In this document: piece after piece, positions 1 through 7,721 of the stretch
Numbering within the stretch: the stretch's first letter is position 1
How the letters are laid out: each line of letters begins with the position of its first letter
Translations under genes and position numbers: made by a program
Assembly (NCBI GenBank): GCA_964501905.1
Contig: CAZCTW010000008.1
Location: 1 to 64,000 of the forward strand
Length of the DNA stretch: 64,000 bases
Direction: 5' to 3'
Origin: B69-G16 sp964501905
GTDB lineage: Archaea > Thermoproteota > Thermoprotei > Thermofilales > B69-G16
The notes under the pieces: generated by a model
What the model saw: only the letters and a program-made list of their open reading frames with translations
The model's database searches: none
Told to the model about the DNA's origin: nothing

Positions 1-1385
1 CTACTGGCCGCTAAATCTCTCGCGTTGTAGCACGTTGCTATAGTGGCGAAGATATCTATGAGGCGGGCATATTCCACTTCTGCCCGCTTCATCTCGGGTC
101 CTCTAGCTAGTATAAAAGTCACCATCTCGTCTCTCGACAACCCGCCGTGCGACGCTCTCAGCTCAGGGTACGGGATGTCCCAGGGCTCCCAGAAATCCCA
201 ACCTTTAGCCGCGTTTAAGACCACGTCGCCGCAGTTTTTCGATTTAAACATATTGTAGAGCTGGACGACGGCGTCTGGGTATTCCTTGTCGAAGGTCTTT
301 TTAAGCCATTCCTCTTCGCTCATCCATTCAGGCTCTACGTCGTAGCCTAGAGGATCAATGCCGCGGAGCACCGAGTACCTGTACTTCCCGGTGGAGGAGT
401 CGTACTCTATTAACCCTTCTCCCTCTTTAGAGACTACGACGACTGATTGTTTATCCTTTTTAGCGAATACGTGCTCTACTCCCTCTTCCTGAGCGAGCAG
501 TTTGAGGAGATCTCCTCTACGCGGGTAGTTTCTCAGCAATTTATAGCTTGGTCTCCTACGCCAACCGTACTCCGGGTGGGCGAAGTAGAGGAGCCCCATT
601 CTCCTCCCGTTGGAGAGAGCCGCTGAATCGCTTTTCCGGTGTTCTGTTAAAAGGTCGGTTGTAGCCGGGTTGAAACCTTCTTCCGCTAGCAGGGAGGGGA
701 GGTCTAGGTGTTTAGAGACGTCGGCTGAGCCGTGGTCTGAAAAGATGAAGAGCATGTAGTTACCTCTGCCGTACGCCCCGTCGAGCGTCTTGGTTAAAAT
801 CGGGAATGCCTTATCGAACTCCTCGATGAACTTCTTGACCATTCCTCCGCTCCTGCCGTGGACGTGGGAGATGTAGTCGGCCGAGATCGTGAAGAAGAGC
901 AGACCGGGCTTTCGGGAGGAGGCTATTTGAGACGCTACTTCTATCCTCCTCTCGACGATTTTTAGAGAGCCTTCCCTTTCGTAGCGTACAGCCACTAAAT
1001 CCACTACTTCTTCAGAGGTGTGTATAATCCTGCCCATTGCCACGCCGTTTTCGATGATGGTGTCGAGGATCTTCCCTCTAAGCTTTGGGTTGAAATCACG
1101 CTCCGCCTTAGCGTTGAACTTGTAGTGTTTAATTCTTCGCTGCCTTCTGGAGAAGTATCGCTCCCCGACCATGTTGGTTTCTCCGGAGAAAAACCCCGAT
1201 ATAATGCCTCCTTCGGCGGATTCAGAGACCGTGGGGAAGCATGACACCGCGTTTTCTACGAAAACTCCCTCTTCGAAGAAGCTCGATAAGTTCTCTAAAG
1301 CGCCCCTCTTGTACATGTCTACGAATACGTCCCCCGCCACGCAGTCGAGCCAGATGATCACTACGGGAACGCCCAATCTCTCCAC
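1..1385 (-). CDS. Type I phosphodiesterase / alkaline phosphatase superfamily protein, 3' end outside window
   Basis: The minus strand is open from a GTG at 1385 to the left edge without a stop (461 codons seen), so the gene is cut by the window. It begins with a hydrophobic strand leading to WLDCVAGD, where the Asp suits the first metal site of the alkaline phosphatase fold. FPTVSES follows, with Thr near residue 52 as the expected nucleophile of nucleotide pyrophosphatase/phosphodiesterase relatives. ISADYISHVHG and SDHGSADVSKHLDL (near residue 216) supply the further Asp/His metal ligands. This set of motifs is diagnostic of the superfamily, but substrate cannot be assigned: nucleotide, phospholipid or sulfate esters are all possible. 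No signal peptide is visible, so a cytoplasmic enzyme is likely. A TTG at 1415 would extend it by 10 residues. It is divergent from the GH130-like gene across about 95 bases. Confidence 0.85.
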   Translation of the reverse strand, partial: MERLGVPVVIIWLDCVAGDVFVDMYKRGALENLSSFFEEGVFVENAVSCFPTVSESAEGGIISGFFSGETNMVGERYFSRRQRRIKHYKFNAKAERDFNPKLRGKILDTIIENGVAMGRIIHTSEEVVDLVAVRYEREGSLKIVERRIEVASQIASSRKPGLLFFTISADYISHVHGRSGGMVKKFIEEFDKAFPILTKTLDGAYGRGNYMLFIFSDHGSADVSKHLDLPSLLAEEGFNPATTDLLTEHRKSDSAALSNGRRMGLLYFAHPEYGWRRRPSYKLLRNYPRRGDLLKLLAQEEGVEHVFAKKDKQSVVVVSKEGEGLIEYDSSTGKYRYSVLRGIDPLGYDVEPEWMSEEEWLKKTFDKEYPDAVVQLYNMFKSKNCGDVVLNAAKGWDFWEPWDIPYPELRASHGGLSRDEMVTFILARGPEMKRAEVEYARLIDIFATIATCYNARDLAAS

Positions 1386-1479
1386 CCGACTCGTATGGAA
1401 TAATAGTCGCGCCAATTTATATTTCTATAACAGCGAAATTCTTTTAACCATAGAGGTAAAAGTATTGGAGAGGGAGCCT

Positions 1480-2523
1480 ATGCTCGAGAAAATACTCGGC
1501 GAAAAGCAGGCTAAAGCTATTTCTGAGCTTAGGGGTTTAAGGAAGATGGAGGTAGACGAGGTCTTCGAAAGGCTACTATACCTAGGTCCCGAAGATTTTA
1601 AAATATCGAACTTTAAAAAATCTAAGCCGGTCGCCTCTTTCAACCCGGGCGCTCTTCTCGAGGGAGATAGGCTCCTATTATTTCCCCGCCTGATCTTCGA
1701 CTACTACAAATACGTGTCCAGCGTCGGGCTTGCCGAGTTGGATATGAATGATGTACTCGAAGGTACTGTCGAAACTCCATTGGGAACCCGCATAATACTC
1801 TGGCCTCAGAAACTCTGGGAGTTTTTAGGGAGCGAGGATCCGAGAGTGTTTAAGCAGGGAGACGACGTATACATCCTGTATACGGGTAAAGGCTACTATA
1901 TAGAGGGGGGCGAGTACCGCAGGAGAGACGTTTTAGCTCTGGCTAAGTTTTACGCCTCCTGGAAGCTAGCCGGGAAGGGGTATTTCTCGATAGTCGGGGA
2001 TAAGGGAATTTTCGTGCCTGTATCCAATAAGGACAGCGCTTTTATAGAAATGAAAAACAACGAGTCGACTATTCTCACTAGACCTGAAATCGAAGGAATA
2101 CGAGTATGCTGGAGGGGGAAAGCAAACCTGAGAGAGATGGGGATCTACGAGGAGAGCTTGGAACCCGTACTTGTTCACGAGAAGTGGGAGCTTAAAGTCG
2201 GATGGTCCACTAATGTAGTAAAAGTTTCGAGCAATGAGTATCTAGTCGGCTGGCACGGAGTTATGCTAGAAGACTATTCCTATAGAAACGGCCTGGCCCT
2301 AGTGGACTCCGAGGGAAAACTACTGGCTGTCAGCAACTACCTCTTATCCCCCAGAGGGCTCATCGAGGAGTACGGGGATAGGGCGCTCGTTATCTTTGGG
2401 GATGGACTTCTAAAGTATAAGGAGTTACTGCTTTGGGTAGGCGGAGTCTCAGACTACGCTATCGGCGTTTTCGCTGTGGAATTGGATAGGGTGTACGAAA
2501 AATTGAAGTGGCTTAAAGGCTAA
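1480..2523 (+). CDS. GH130-like (DUF377) five-bladed propeller protein
   Basis: This 347-residue protein has the look of the GH130/DUF377 family of beta-mannoside phosphorylases and hydrolases. The C-terminal half carries EKWELKVGWSTNVVKV, a YLVGWHG segment, then GLALVDSEGKLLAVSNYLL and a YKELLLWVGGVSDYAIGV end. This order resembles the family pattern of a glycine-rich loop, a YHG-like strand, a P-x-L strand and a YGAADxxI strand. The N-terminal third is helical and less typical. The frame is open far upstream (to 1171), but that part is antisense to the phosphodiesterase. The ATG at 1480 is preferred because a GGAGAGGGA purine run at 1467-1475 precedes it and an AT-rich box lies near 1415-1423. 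A role in mannoside turnover with the GH38 mannosidase at 7722 is inference. Catalytic residues were not confirmed. Confidence 0.6.
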   Translation: MLEKILGEKQAKAISELRGLRKMEVDEVFERLLYLGPEDFKISNFKKSKPVASFNPGALLEGDRLLLFPRLIFDYYKYVSSVGLAELDMNDVLEGTVETPLGTRIILWPQKLWEFLGSEDPRVFKQGDDVYILYTGKGYYIEGGEYRRRDVLALAKFYASWKLAGKGYFSIVGDKGIFVPVSNKDSAFIEMKNNESTILTRPEIEGIRVCWRGKANLREMGIYEESLEPVLVHEKWELKVGWSTNVVKVSSNEYLVGWHGVMLEDYSYRNGLALVDSEGKLLAVSNYLLSPRGLIEEYGDRALVIFGDGLLKYKELLLWVGGVSDYAIGVFAVELDRVYEKLKWLKG

Positions 2524-2581
2524 ACCGTTCAATTTTTTGCACATAAAAAGATTTAATGAATAGAAAGACATTCTCTAAACG

Positions 2582-4708
2582 ATGAAAACTTTAAAAAATA
2601 TAATCTTAGCTACCGTCATCTTAGCAATTCTGGGGTTTGGAATATTCTATTTTTTCGTTAAAACTCCCGAGGAACAACAACAGGAAGAACCCCCAGAACA
2701 AATCCAGCCCAGCTTCGAAATACCGGAAGTTTACGGTTTCGGAGTATTCGCCTATAAAGGAGTAGAGGTAAACGTTGGAAAAGTCTCCGCGCCGAGTTAC
2801 GATCTACCTTTAAAATTAGAGAAGGTAGAGAATATAGACGACATACTTTATTTAGACGAGAAAGCCGAGGACAAGCTTTCCGAAAATGGCTTTGTAGTAC
2901 TGCCGGGAAAAGAAACGGATATAGCCGAATTCTACAAAAACGTTAAAGAAGCCGGAATACCCGTCTTCATAACTACAGACTCCGTCCTCTTCGTCTATCA
3001 CGCCTTCTTCGACACTCTGCTTATGAGGTTGGAGGAGAAGCACTTCATCCCGACGCTGGAGAAGTTGCTCTCCGGGCTAACTAGTGAAGCTCAAAAACTG
3101 TACGAGCGAATGCCGGAGAATACCCTAGCCAAGAAATCGGCTAGGCTAAACCTAGCCTACCTATCGGTGGCCCTCAAACTATTGAAGCCGGACTACGAAC
3201 CACCTGAACAGGTAAAGGATCTGGTAGAAGCGGAGCTAAAACTTATACTACAGGCATCCAGTCCAGAAGCCGGAAGCCCCATATTCACCTACGCGGAAGA
3301 CTACACCCAGTACAGGCCTCGAGGACACTACACGGAAAGCGAGGAATTAAAGAGGTATTTTAGGTGCATGATGTGGCTCGGCAGAATGAGATTTGAAGCT
3401 CAAGACCCTATTAACCCAGAGCTAGCCAAGACACAGACAGCTCAAGCCCTGCAGCTAGCCTACCTGATGGCCAGCGTCGAAGTAGATGGAGAGAATGCTC
3501 TAACTCTGTGGGAGAAAATATACCTGCCCACCTCCTTTATAGTCGGCAAATCCGATGATTTAACCTTCTATGACTACTTCAAAGTCATGAAAGAAGTATA
3601 CGGCGATTTCTCTCCAGAAGACGTAAACGACGAAGCTAAGCTAGGGGAGTTCATGAATAAAATAGTCAAGTACGACGAGAGCAGGATAATATCCTCCCCA
3701 ATATTCCCCTTCGAGAAATCCAGACTAGCTGGATTAAGGTTTATGGGGCAGCGCTTTATCCTAGACGGCTACATACACCAAAGGCTCTGCTATCCGAACC
3801 TCCCGACGAGGCTTCGAGTTAAAGGATTAGATGTAATGGCGGCTCTCGACTCGGACAGGGCTATGGAGCACCTAGAGGAGGACTTTAAGAAATACGAGAA
3901 GTTTAGAGAGGAGCTCCTAAAGCTCAGAGAGGAGATAGCCGAGTTAAAGCCGGAGAACTGGACCGAAACCCTATACATGGGTTGGCTCTACTCGGTTAAA
4001 GCCCTCCTCTACCCGCCCGGCGACGGATACCCCGCCTTCATGACGACCGAGGCTTGGCTCGACAAGAGCCTAAACACGGCGCTCGCCAGCTGGGCACAGT
4101 TGAGGCACGACACCATACTCTACGCTAAACAACCGTACGCTGCTAAAACGGCTCTGCCGCCGGAACAACCTCACCCCGGCTACGTAGAGCCGAACCCACT
4201 GCTATACTCTAGGTTAGCAAACCTAGTAGAGGCGACGAAGGAAGGATTAAAGGCTCTAGGATTACTAGACGATGATATCGCGGGTAAACTGTCTTCCTTC
4301 TCCAAGCTTTTACGGAAACTGGCGGAGATCTCGGTGAAAGAGCTTAAAGGCGAGGAGTTGAGCGAGGAGGATAAGAGCACGATAAAAGGGTACGGCTATC
4401 TCCTAGAATCCCTCCTCACCACGGCAAAACCCAGAGCCAAGGACCCGAGGATAATAGCCGACGTTTTCACAGAGCCCAATGCTAACGTTGTGCTAGAGGT
4501 TGGGACGGGCTACTTCGATGTCATAGTAGTAGTCTATAAAACCTCCGACGGGAGGCTATTAGCGTCTACGGGGCTTGTCATGAGCTACTACGAGTTCTAC
4601 TGGCCTCAATCCGACAGGCTTACCGACGAGAAATGGATTGAAATGCTAGAATCCGGGAAAGAGCCCGAACAGCTAGAATGGATATACAATTTCAAGATAA
4701 AACCTTAA
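2582..4708 (+). CDS. DUF3160 family membrane-anchored extracytoplasmic protein
   Basis: The 708-residue protein starts with an uncleaved-looking transmembrane segment (about residues 7-27) followed by a Gln/Glu/Pro-rich linker, so the bulk should lie outside the membrane. The region after residue 100 contains GFVVLPG and PVFITTDSVLFVYHAFFDTLL, the characteristic start of DUF3160. It continues as a long alpha-helical domain rich in Tyr and Trp and ends in DPRIIADVFTEPNANVVLEVGTGYFDVIVVVY, also typical of the family. Full family length appears present. Function is unknown for the family; it is found on the surface of many archaea and bacteria. A box A-like AAAAAGATTTAAT lies at 2546-2558. It stands alone between the GH130-like gene and a P-type ATPase remnant. 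Confidence 0.8.
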   Translation: MKTLKNIILATVILAILGFGIFYFFVKTPEEQQQEEPPEQIQPSFEIPEVYGFGVFAYKGVEVNVGKVSAPSYDLPLKLEKVENIDDILYLDEKAEDKLSENGFVVLPGKETDIAEFYKNVKEAGIPVFITTDSVLFVYHAFFDTLLMRLEEKHFIPTLEKLLSGLTSEAQKLYERMPENTLAKKSARLNLAYLSVALKLLKPDYEPPEQVKDLVEAELKLILQASSPEAGSPIFTYAEDYTQYRPRGHYTESEELKRYFRCMMWLGRMRFEAQDPINPELAKTQTAQALQLAYLMASVEVDGENALTLWEKIYLPTSFIVGKSDDLTFYDYFKVMKEVYGDFSPEDVNDEAKLGEFMNKIVKYDESRIISSPIFPFEKSRLAGLRFMGQRFILDGYIHQRLCYPNLPTRLRVKGLDVMAALDSDRAMEHLEEDFKKYEKFREELLKLREEIAELKPENWTETLYMGWLYSVKALLYPPGDGYPAFMTTEAWLDKSLNTALASWAQLRHDTILYAKQPYAAKTALPPEQPHPGYVEPNPLLYSRLANLVEATKEGLKALGLLDDDIAGKLSSFSKLLRKLAEISVKELKGEELSEEDKSTIKGYGYLLESLLTTAKPRAKDPRIIADVFTEPNANVVLEVGTGYFDVIVVVYKTSDGRLLASTGLVMSYYEFYWPQSDRLTDEKWIEMLESGKEPEQLEWIYNFKIKP

Positions 4709-4752
4709 TTTTTACATCTTTAGAGAGCGAGATTAACTGATTTATTATTTTC

Positions 4753-5031
4753 TTGCTCAAAGTGGAAAAGCATAAACACCACGCCTATATAAAAGACCTT
4801 AAAAAGAGATTTTACCTCTCCCTAATACTAACAATACCGATTCTACTCCTCTCCGAGACTATACAATCCTGGGCTAACTTCAAACTAGAAATACCCTTCC
4901 AAAAAGAAGTTCTCCTTCTCTTATCGACAATCCTAAAAGGTTATATAAAAGAGTTAAAAATGAGAAAACCGGGCATGGTGACGCTTATAGCATCGGCTAT
5001 AACAGTAGACTTCTTAAATAGTAAACCGTAA
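4753..5031 (+). pseudogene. Remnant of a CopB-type heavy-metal P-type ATPase
   Basis: The 92-codon frame starts at a TTG and carries the N-terminal signature of CopB-like copper/silver P-type ATPases: a His-rich start (KHKHHAYIKDLKKRF), a first membrane helix SLILTIPILLLSETIQ, then LKGYIKELKMRKPGMVTLIA, the conserved segment at the second membrane pair. The stretch normally linking these helices (a FFYGGYPF-like piece) is missing after LLLSTI, and the frame stops just after ITVDFLN. Actuator, phosphorylation and nucleotide domains, about 550 residues, are absent, and nothing downstream to 5100 restores them. This is a deletion-scarred fragment. No convincing ribosome binding site precedes the TTG. 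Confidence 0.75.
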
Positions 5032-5100
5032 TAAAATTTCTTTTACTCTACCTAGGGTGCTTGCTCGCCAAGGCCGAGAACATCAAGCAGTTCTAATCCT

Positions 5101-5883
5101 TTATTTTACCAGTTTTTTAGAAAGCGAGATCAATTGATCTGCTATCCTTTCTACTTCGCTCGGGGGTTCCCCAAGCGGCTCGCCTCTGAGGCTTTTTTCA
5201 ACTATCTCTGCGCTATAGCGCAGAGATGCAAGCACTTTCCCCCTTGGTATACGCTCCAACAGTAAATTCTCTGACTTCTCATCAACTTTGTTAAGGATGT
5301 AGTATAGGGGTTTACCCGCTTCACGCGCGAACTCTTCCGCCCGCTCCGCCATAACGAGCGACTCATAGGTAGGATCTACAACCATTAACAATAGGTCACA
5401 TGCTTCCTCAACTCCTCTGCCGAAGTGCTCTATCCCTGCATCGGTATCGACGAGAATAAACTCTTCACTGGCAAGCTCTATTTTGCCAAGAAGCTCCCTG
5501 GTTAAAGCGTTTAGCGGGCATGCGCATCCCTCGCCAAAGCCCGTGACCTTGCCCACCACAAGTAGGCCGAGCCCGTTTTGCCATGCCATGCAGTCTCTGG
5601 GTAGTCCCGAAATACCGTTTTCCGCGAATGTCCAGTCGATTTCGTGCTTGCCTTTAAACAAGGCGTCGGCTACGAATCGGCGTCCACCCAGGTAATCCGT
5701 CAACGTCTTAGATGGGGGATTAACGCCGAGCATCCTGTGTAAGGTTATGTTTGACTCATCGGAATCGACCACGAGTACTCTAAAACCCCGCTTAACTAAT
5801 GCCCTTGCCAGAAACGCTACTAACGTGCTCTTACCTGAACCTCCTTTGCCGAACACCAACACCTTCACACCTTTGCCTCTCAT
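5101..5883 (-). CDS. CooC-like MinD/ParA-family ATPase (nickel-enzyme maturation type)
   Basis: This 260-residue P-loop ATPase has the deviant Walker A GKGGSGKST (residues 12-20) of the MinD/ParA/CooC group, the switch LVVDSDESN, and FILVDTDAGIEHFGRG as Walker B. A Cys-x-Cys pair at residues 120 and 122 (GEGCACPLNALTREL) matches the position of the metal-binding CxC of CooC, which loads nickel into carbon monoxide dehydrogenase. LYYILNKVD is the base-recognition strand. These features favour CooC over chromosome partitioning proteins. No carbon monoxide dehydrogenase or hydrogenase gene lies in the window, so the client is unknown. It is the last gene of a minus-strand run 6666-5101, about 74 bases after the small membrane protein gene. 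Confidence 0.8.
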   Translation of the reverse strand: MRGKGVKVLVFGKGGSGKSTLVAFLARALVKRGFRVLVVDSDESNITLHRMLGVNPPSKTLTDYLGGRRFVADALFKGKHEIDWTFAENGISGLPRDCMAWQNGLGLLVVGKVTGFGEGCACPLNALTRELLGKIELASEEFILVDTDAGIEHFGRGVEEACDLLLMVVDPTYESLVMAERAEEFAREAGKPLYYILNKVDEKSENLLLERIPRGKVLASLRYSAEIVEKSLRGEPLGEPPSEVERIADQLISLSKKLVK

Positions 5884-5957
5884 ACCGCCACCACCATTAC
5901 ACGGAAACCTTACCCTATTGTTGCTTCCCGATTTCGATAAGGAGTTTCCTAGGGTAT

Positions 5958-6209
5958 TTATTTGCTCTGTTTAACGGCTTCATTACGGTTAAAGGGGCAC
6001 GGGAACACTTTACAGGTTTGGCACAATTTGCGAGAGTAAACGTGTTTAACAGCGGAGATAGAAGCTAGAATCGTCGTGTAGAGGATTACGGATATAAGGT
6101 CGCCGCGTAGCGCCGAGATTAAAACTCCAATAAGAGATGCGAAAAACGCTGCGTAAAAGCAAACGAGTAATATCATCGATTCAAGCTTGGTGAATCCCTC
6201 TTCCGGCAA
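5958..6209 (-). CDS. Small two-helix membrane protein with C-terminal cysteine cluster
   Basis: The 83-residue product has two hydrophobic segments (about residues 11-31 and 37-52) and a C-terminal CQTCKVFPCPFN, three closely spaced cysteines that could hold a metal. The start is a TTG (read as Met) five bases after the stop of the zinc-ribbon gene, so translation is probably coupled. No family was recognised. The operon neighbour downstream is a CooC-like metal-insertion ATPase and the gene upstream is a zinc ribbon, which makes a metal-related role possible but unproven. Confidence 0.6.
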   Translation of the reverse strand: MPEEGFTKLESMILLVCFYAAFFASLIGVLISALRGDLISVILYTTILASISAVKHVYSRKLCQTCKVFPCPFNRNEAVKQSK

Positions 6210-6214
6210 AGCTT

Positions 6215-6484
6215 TCAGCCTTGCTTAAGGAGCTTCTTTAACTCTTTAATTCTTTCCTCATCTAGAAGTTTCTTCCTTTCTAACTCCTCTATACACTTTT
6301 CAGCGTATGGACACCAGGATACGCAAACCTCGCTAACCTCCCTATAAACCACTCTGCCGCAGTTGGGGCATACTTGCCTATTTTCATACTCGAAAAACTC
6401 TACTTCCTCCCCGCAGAACGGGCACTTTTTTATAATTATTTGAGGAGATACAAAACTTCTAACTCCAGGACAGTGCTTAAACAT
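6215..6484 (-). CDS. Zinc-ribbon protein with helical C-terminus
   Basis: The 89-residue protein opens MFKHCPGVRSFVSPQ and then has CPFCGEEVEFFEYENRQVCPNCG, a CxxC-x16-CxxC zinc ribbon. CVSWCPYAEKCIEEL and a charged helix to the end follow. Short archaeal proteins with this plan (CPG start, ribbon, CxxWCxxAxxC helix) are common and often sit beside redox or phosphohydrolase genes; the exact function is not known. The ATG lies inside the 3' end of a truncated thioesterase frame. The gene belongs to a minus-strand run with the small membrane protein and the CooC-like gene. Confidence 0.75.
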   Translation of the reverse strand: MFKHCPGVRSFVSPQIIIKKCPFCGEEVEFFEYENRQVCPNCGRVVYREVSEVCVSWCPYAEKCIEELERKKLLDEERIKELKKLLKQG

Positions 6485-6666
6485 GTCAGTGCCCCAAAAG
6501 TAGGTAAAATAAGCTCAATATTAGGTTTTTCTAAAGGAGCCAATGCTATCATTGACGGGGTTGATAAGACTGAGACTCCGCCGCTACCAACGAAACTGGC
6601 GGCATGCTCCTCGCGAACTTTAAGAATCATCTCTCGCTCTATTCCAGGCTTTGGACGAGCGGTCAT
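6436..6666 (-). pseudogene. N-terminal fragment of a FlK-like hot-dog thioesterase
   Basis: The frame begins MTARPKPGIEREMILKV, then EEHAASFVGSGGVSVLSTP and SMIAL. This is the N-terminal part of the thioesterase family related to fluoroacetyl-CoA thioesterase, where EEHTA-x-x-x-GSG and the TP-x-MIAL helix form the active-site region. The family needs about 125-135 residues; here the similarity stops around residue 48, the text changes character (PLEKPNIELILPTF) and the frame ends at 76, overlapping the next gene by 49 bases. The Zn-ribbon gene has probably replaced the 3' half. A 76-residue expressed product cannot be excluded but would lack most of the hot-dog sheet. Confidence 0.6.
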
Positions 6667-6770
6667 AGGCTAGCAACTTAAACATCAAATTTAAACCTTA
6701 CACAAGGCTAGACGTTATCACCAAGCTTATAAGAGGAAAGAGAAATAAATCGATATACCGAGGTGTCGAC

Positions 6771-7634
6771 ATGCTGTACACCATCCTGTCAGCCTCGGTT
6801 TTGCTAGCGATTCTCCATATTTTAAGAGAGGACGGAACATTAGTTAAAGAATCTAAAATTCAAAGATCGATACATAAAGTCTACGCGGTTCTCGAGCCCA
6901 CGATTTTAAAAATAATGGATATGCTTTTAAAGTCCAAATTCTTCACAGAGAATAGAATTGGAAGGGCGTTATTTAAAGCATTGGCCAAAATGCTCTGGTT
7001 CTTACCTCACGGCGTCGTCGTAGACTATAGGGTAGCGGAGAATATTATAAAAATGATCGCTGAGTCCGGTAACGGGCACATAGCTATAGGACCTTGCGTC
7101 TGTAAGAGAGCTCTAGGAGTAAAAGAAGAGCCCTATATCACCGATATGACGATACTCTACGGCGCCGAAATATACAAAGAAGTCCTCGAAGACGAATATA
7201 GAGAACTTACCCCCGATGAAGCTCTCAAACTCCTAAAAGAATTTGAAAAACACGGGCTTGTACACGAACTTTTCGCCTGCATGAACAGTGGACAGTGGAC
7301 GTTCGTAATATGCAACTGCGACCCCAAGCACTGTGTTCCCACGAGAGCCTACCTTAAAATAGGCGAGGGAATATTCCCTGGGCCATATAAGGCGCTAGTC
7401 GACGAGGAGAAGTGCCTTGGAATAGAAAAATGCGGTGAATGCCTTAAAATATGTAGCTTTAACGCCATAGAAGAGCGGAACGGCAAAGCTTTTGTAAATG
7501 ATAGGTGTATGGGATGTGGGCTCTGCATTAACCGGTGCTCCGGAAACGCTAGAAAACTTGTCCCCAGGGAAAATTACAGTTCTCCAATTTTGAAAAAAGA
7601 ATTGCTATCTAAAATTCTTCCAGACTTTTCATAA
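6771..7634 (+). CDS. 4Fe-4S ferredoxin-domain protein with N-terminal hydrophobic segment
   Basis: This 287-residue protein has a hydrophobic N-terminus (residues 1-17) that may act as a membrane anchor. A middle domain with GPCVCKR, DMTILYGAEIY, a LTPDEALKLLKEFEKHGLVH helix and a CNCDPKHC cluster follows. A C-terminal bacterial-type ferredoxin pair comes last: CLGIEKCGECLKIC and CMGCGLCINRCSGN. The first cluster has an atypical spacing, C-x5-C-x2-C-x3-C, one of the forms known in archaeal ferredoxins. The middle Cys motifs suggest a third metal site. Similar proteins are common in anaerobic archaea; the electron partner is unknown. The ATG at 6771 follows an AT-rich stretch (AAATAAATC) at about 6743-6751. 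Confidence 0.75.
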   Translation: MLYTILSASVLLAILHILREDGTLVKESKIQRSIHKVYAVLEPTILKIMDMLLKSKFFTENRIGRALFKALAKMLWFLPHGVVVDYRVAENIIKMIAESGNGHIAIGPCVCKRALGVKEEPYITDMTILYGAEIYKEVLEDEYRELTPDEALKLLKEFEKHGLVHELFACMNSGQWTFVICNCDPKHCVPTRAYLKIGEGIFPGPYKALVDEEKCLGIEKCGECLKICSFNAIEERNGKAFVNDRCMGCGLCINRCSGNARKLVPRENYSSPILKKELLSKILPDFS

Positions 7635-7721
7635 GATTATTATATTATTATTGAAGGAAAGAGTTTAATACATAATATTTTTAAAAACTTATAATACGCG
7701 CCGTACAAGGGTAGAGTTGGT

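Noticed and set aside
1171..1479. Upstream extension of the GH130-like frame
   Set aside because: It is antisense to the strongly supported phosphodiesterase gene and reads low-complexity text; the ATG at 1480 has a purine-rich site before it.
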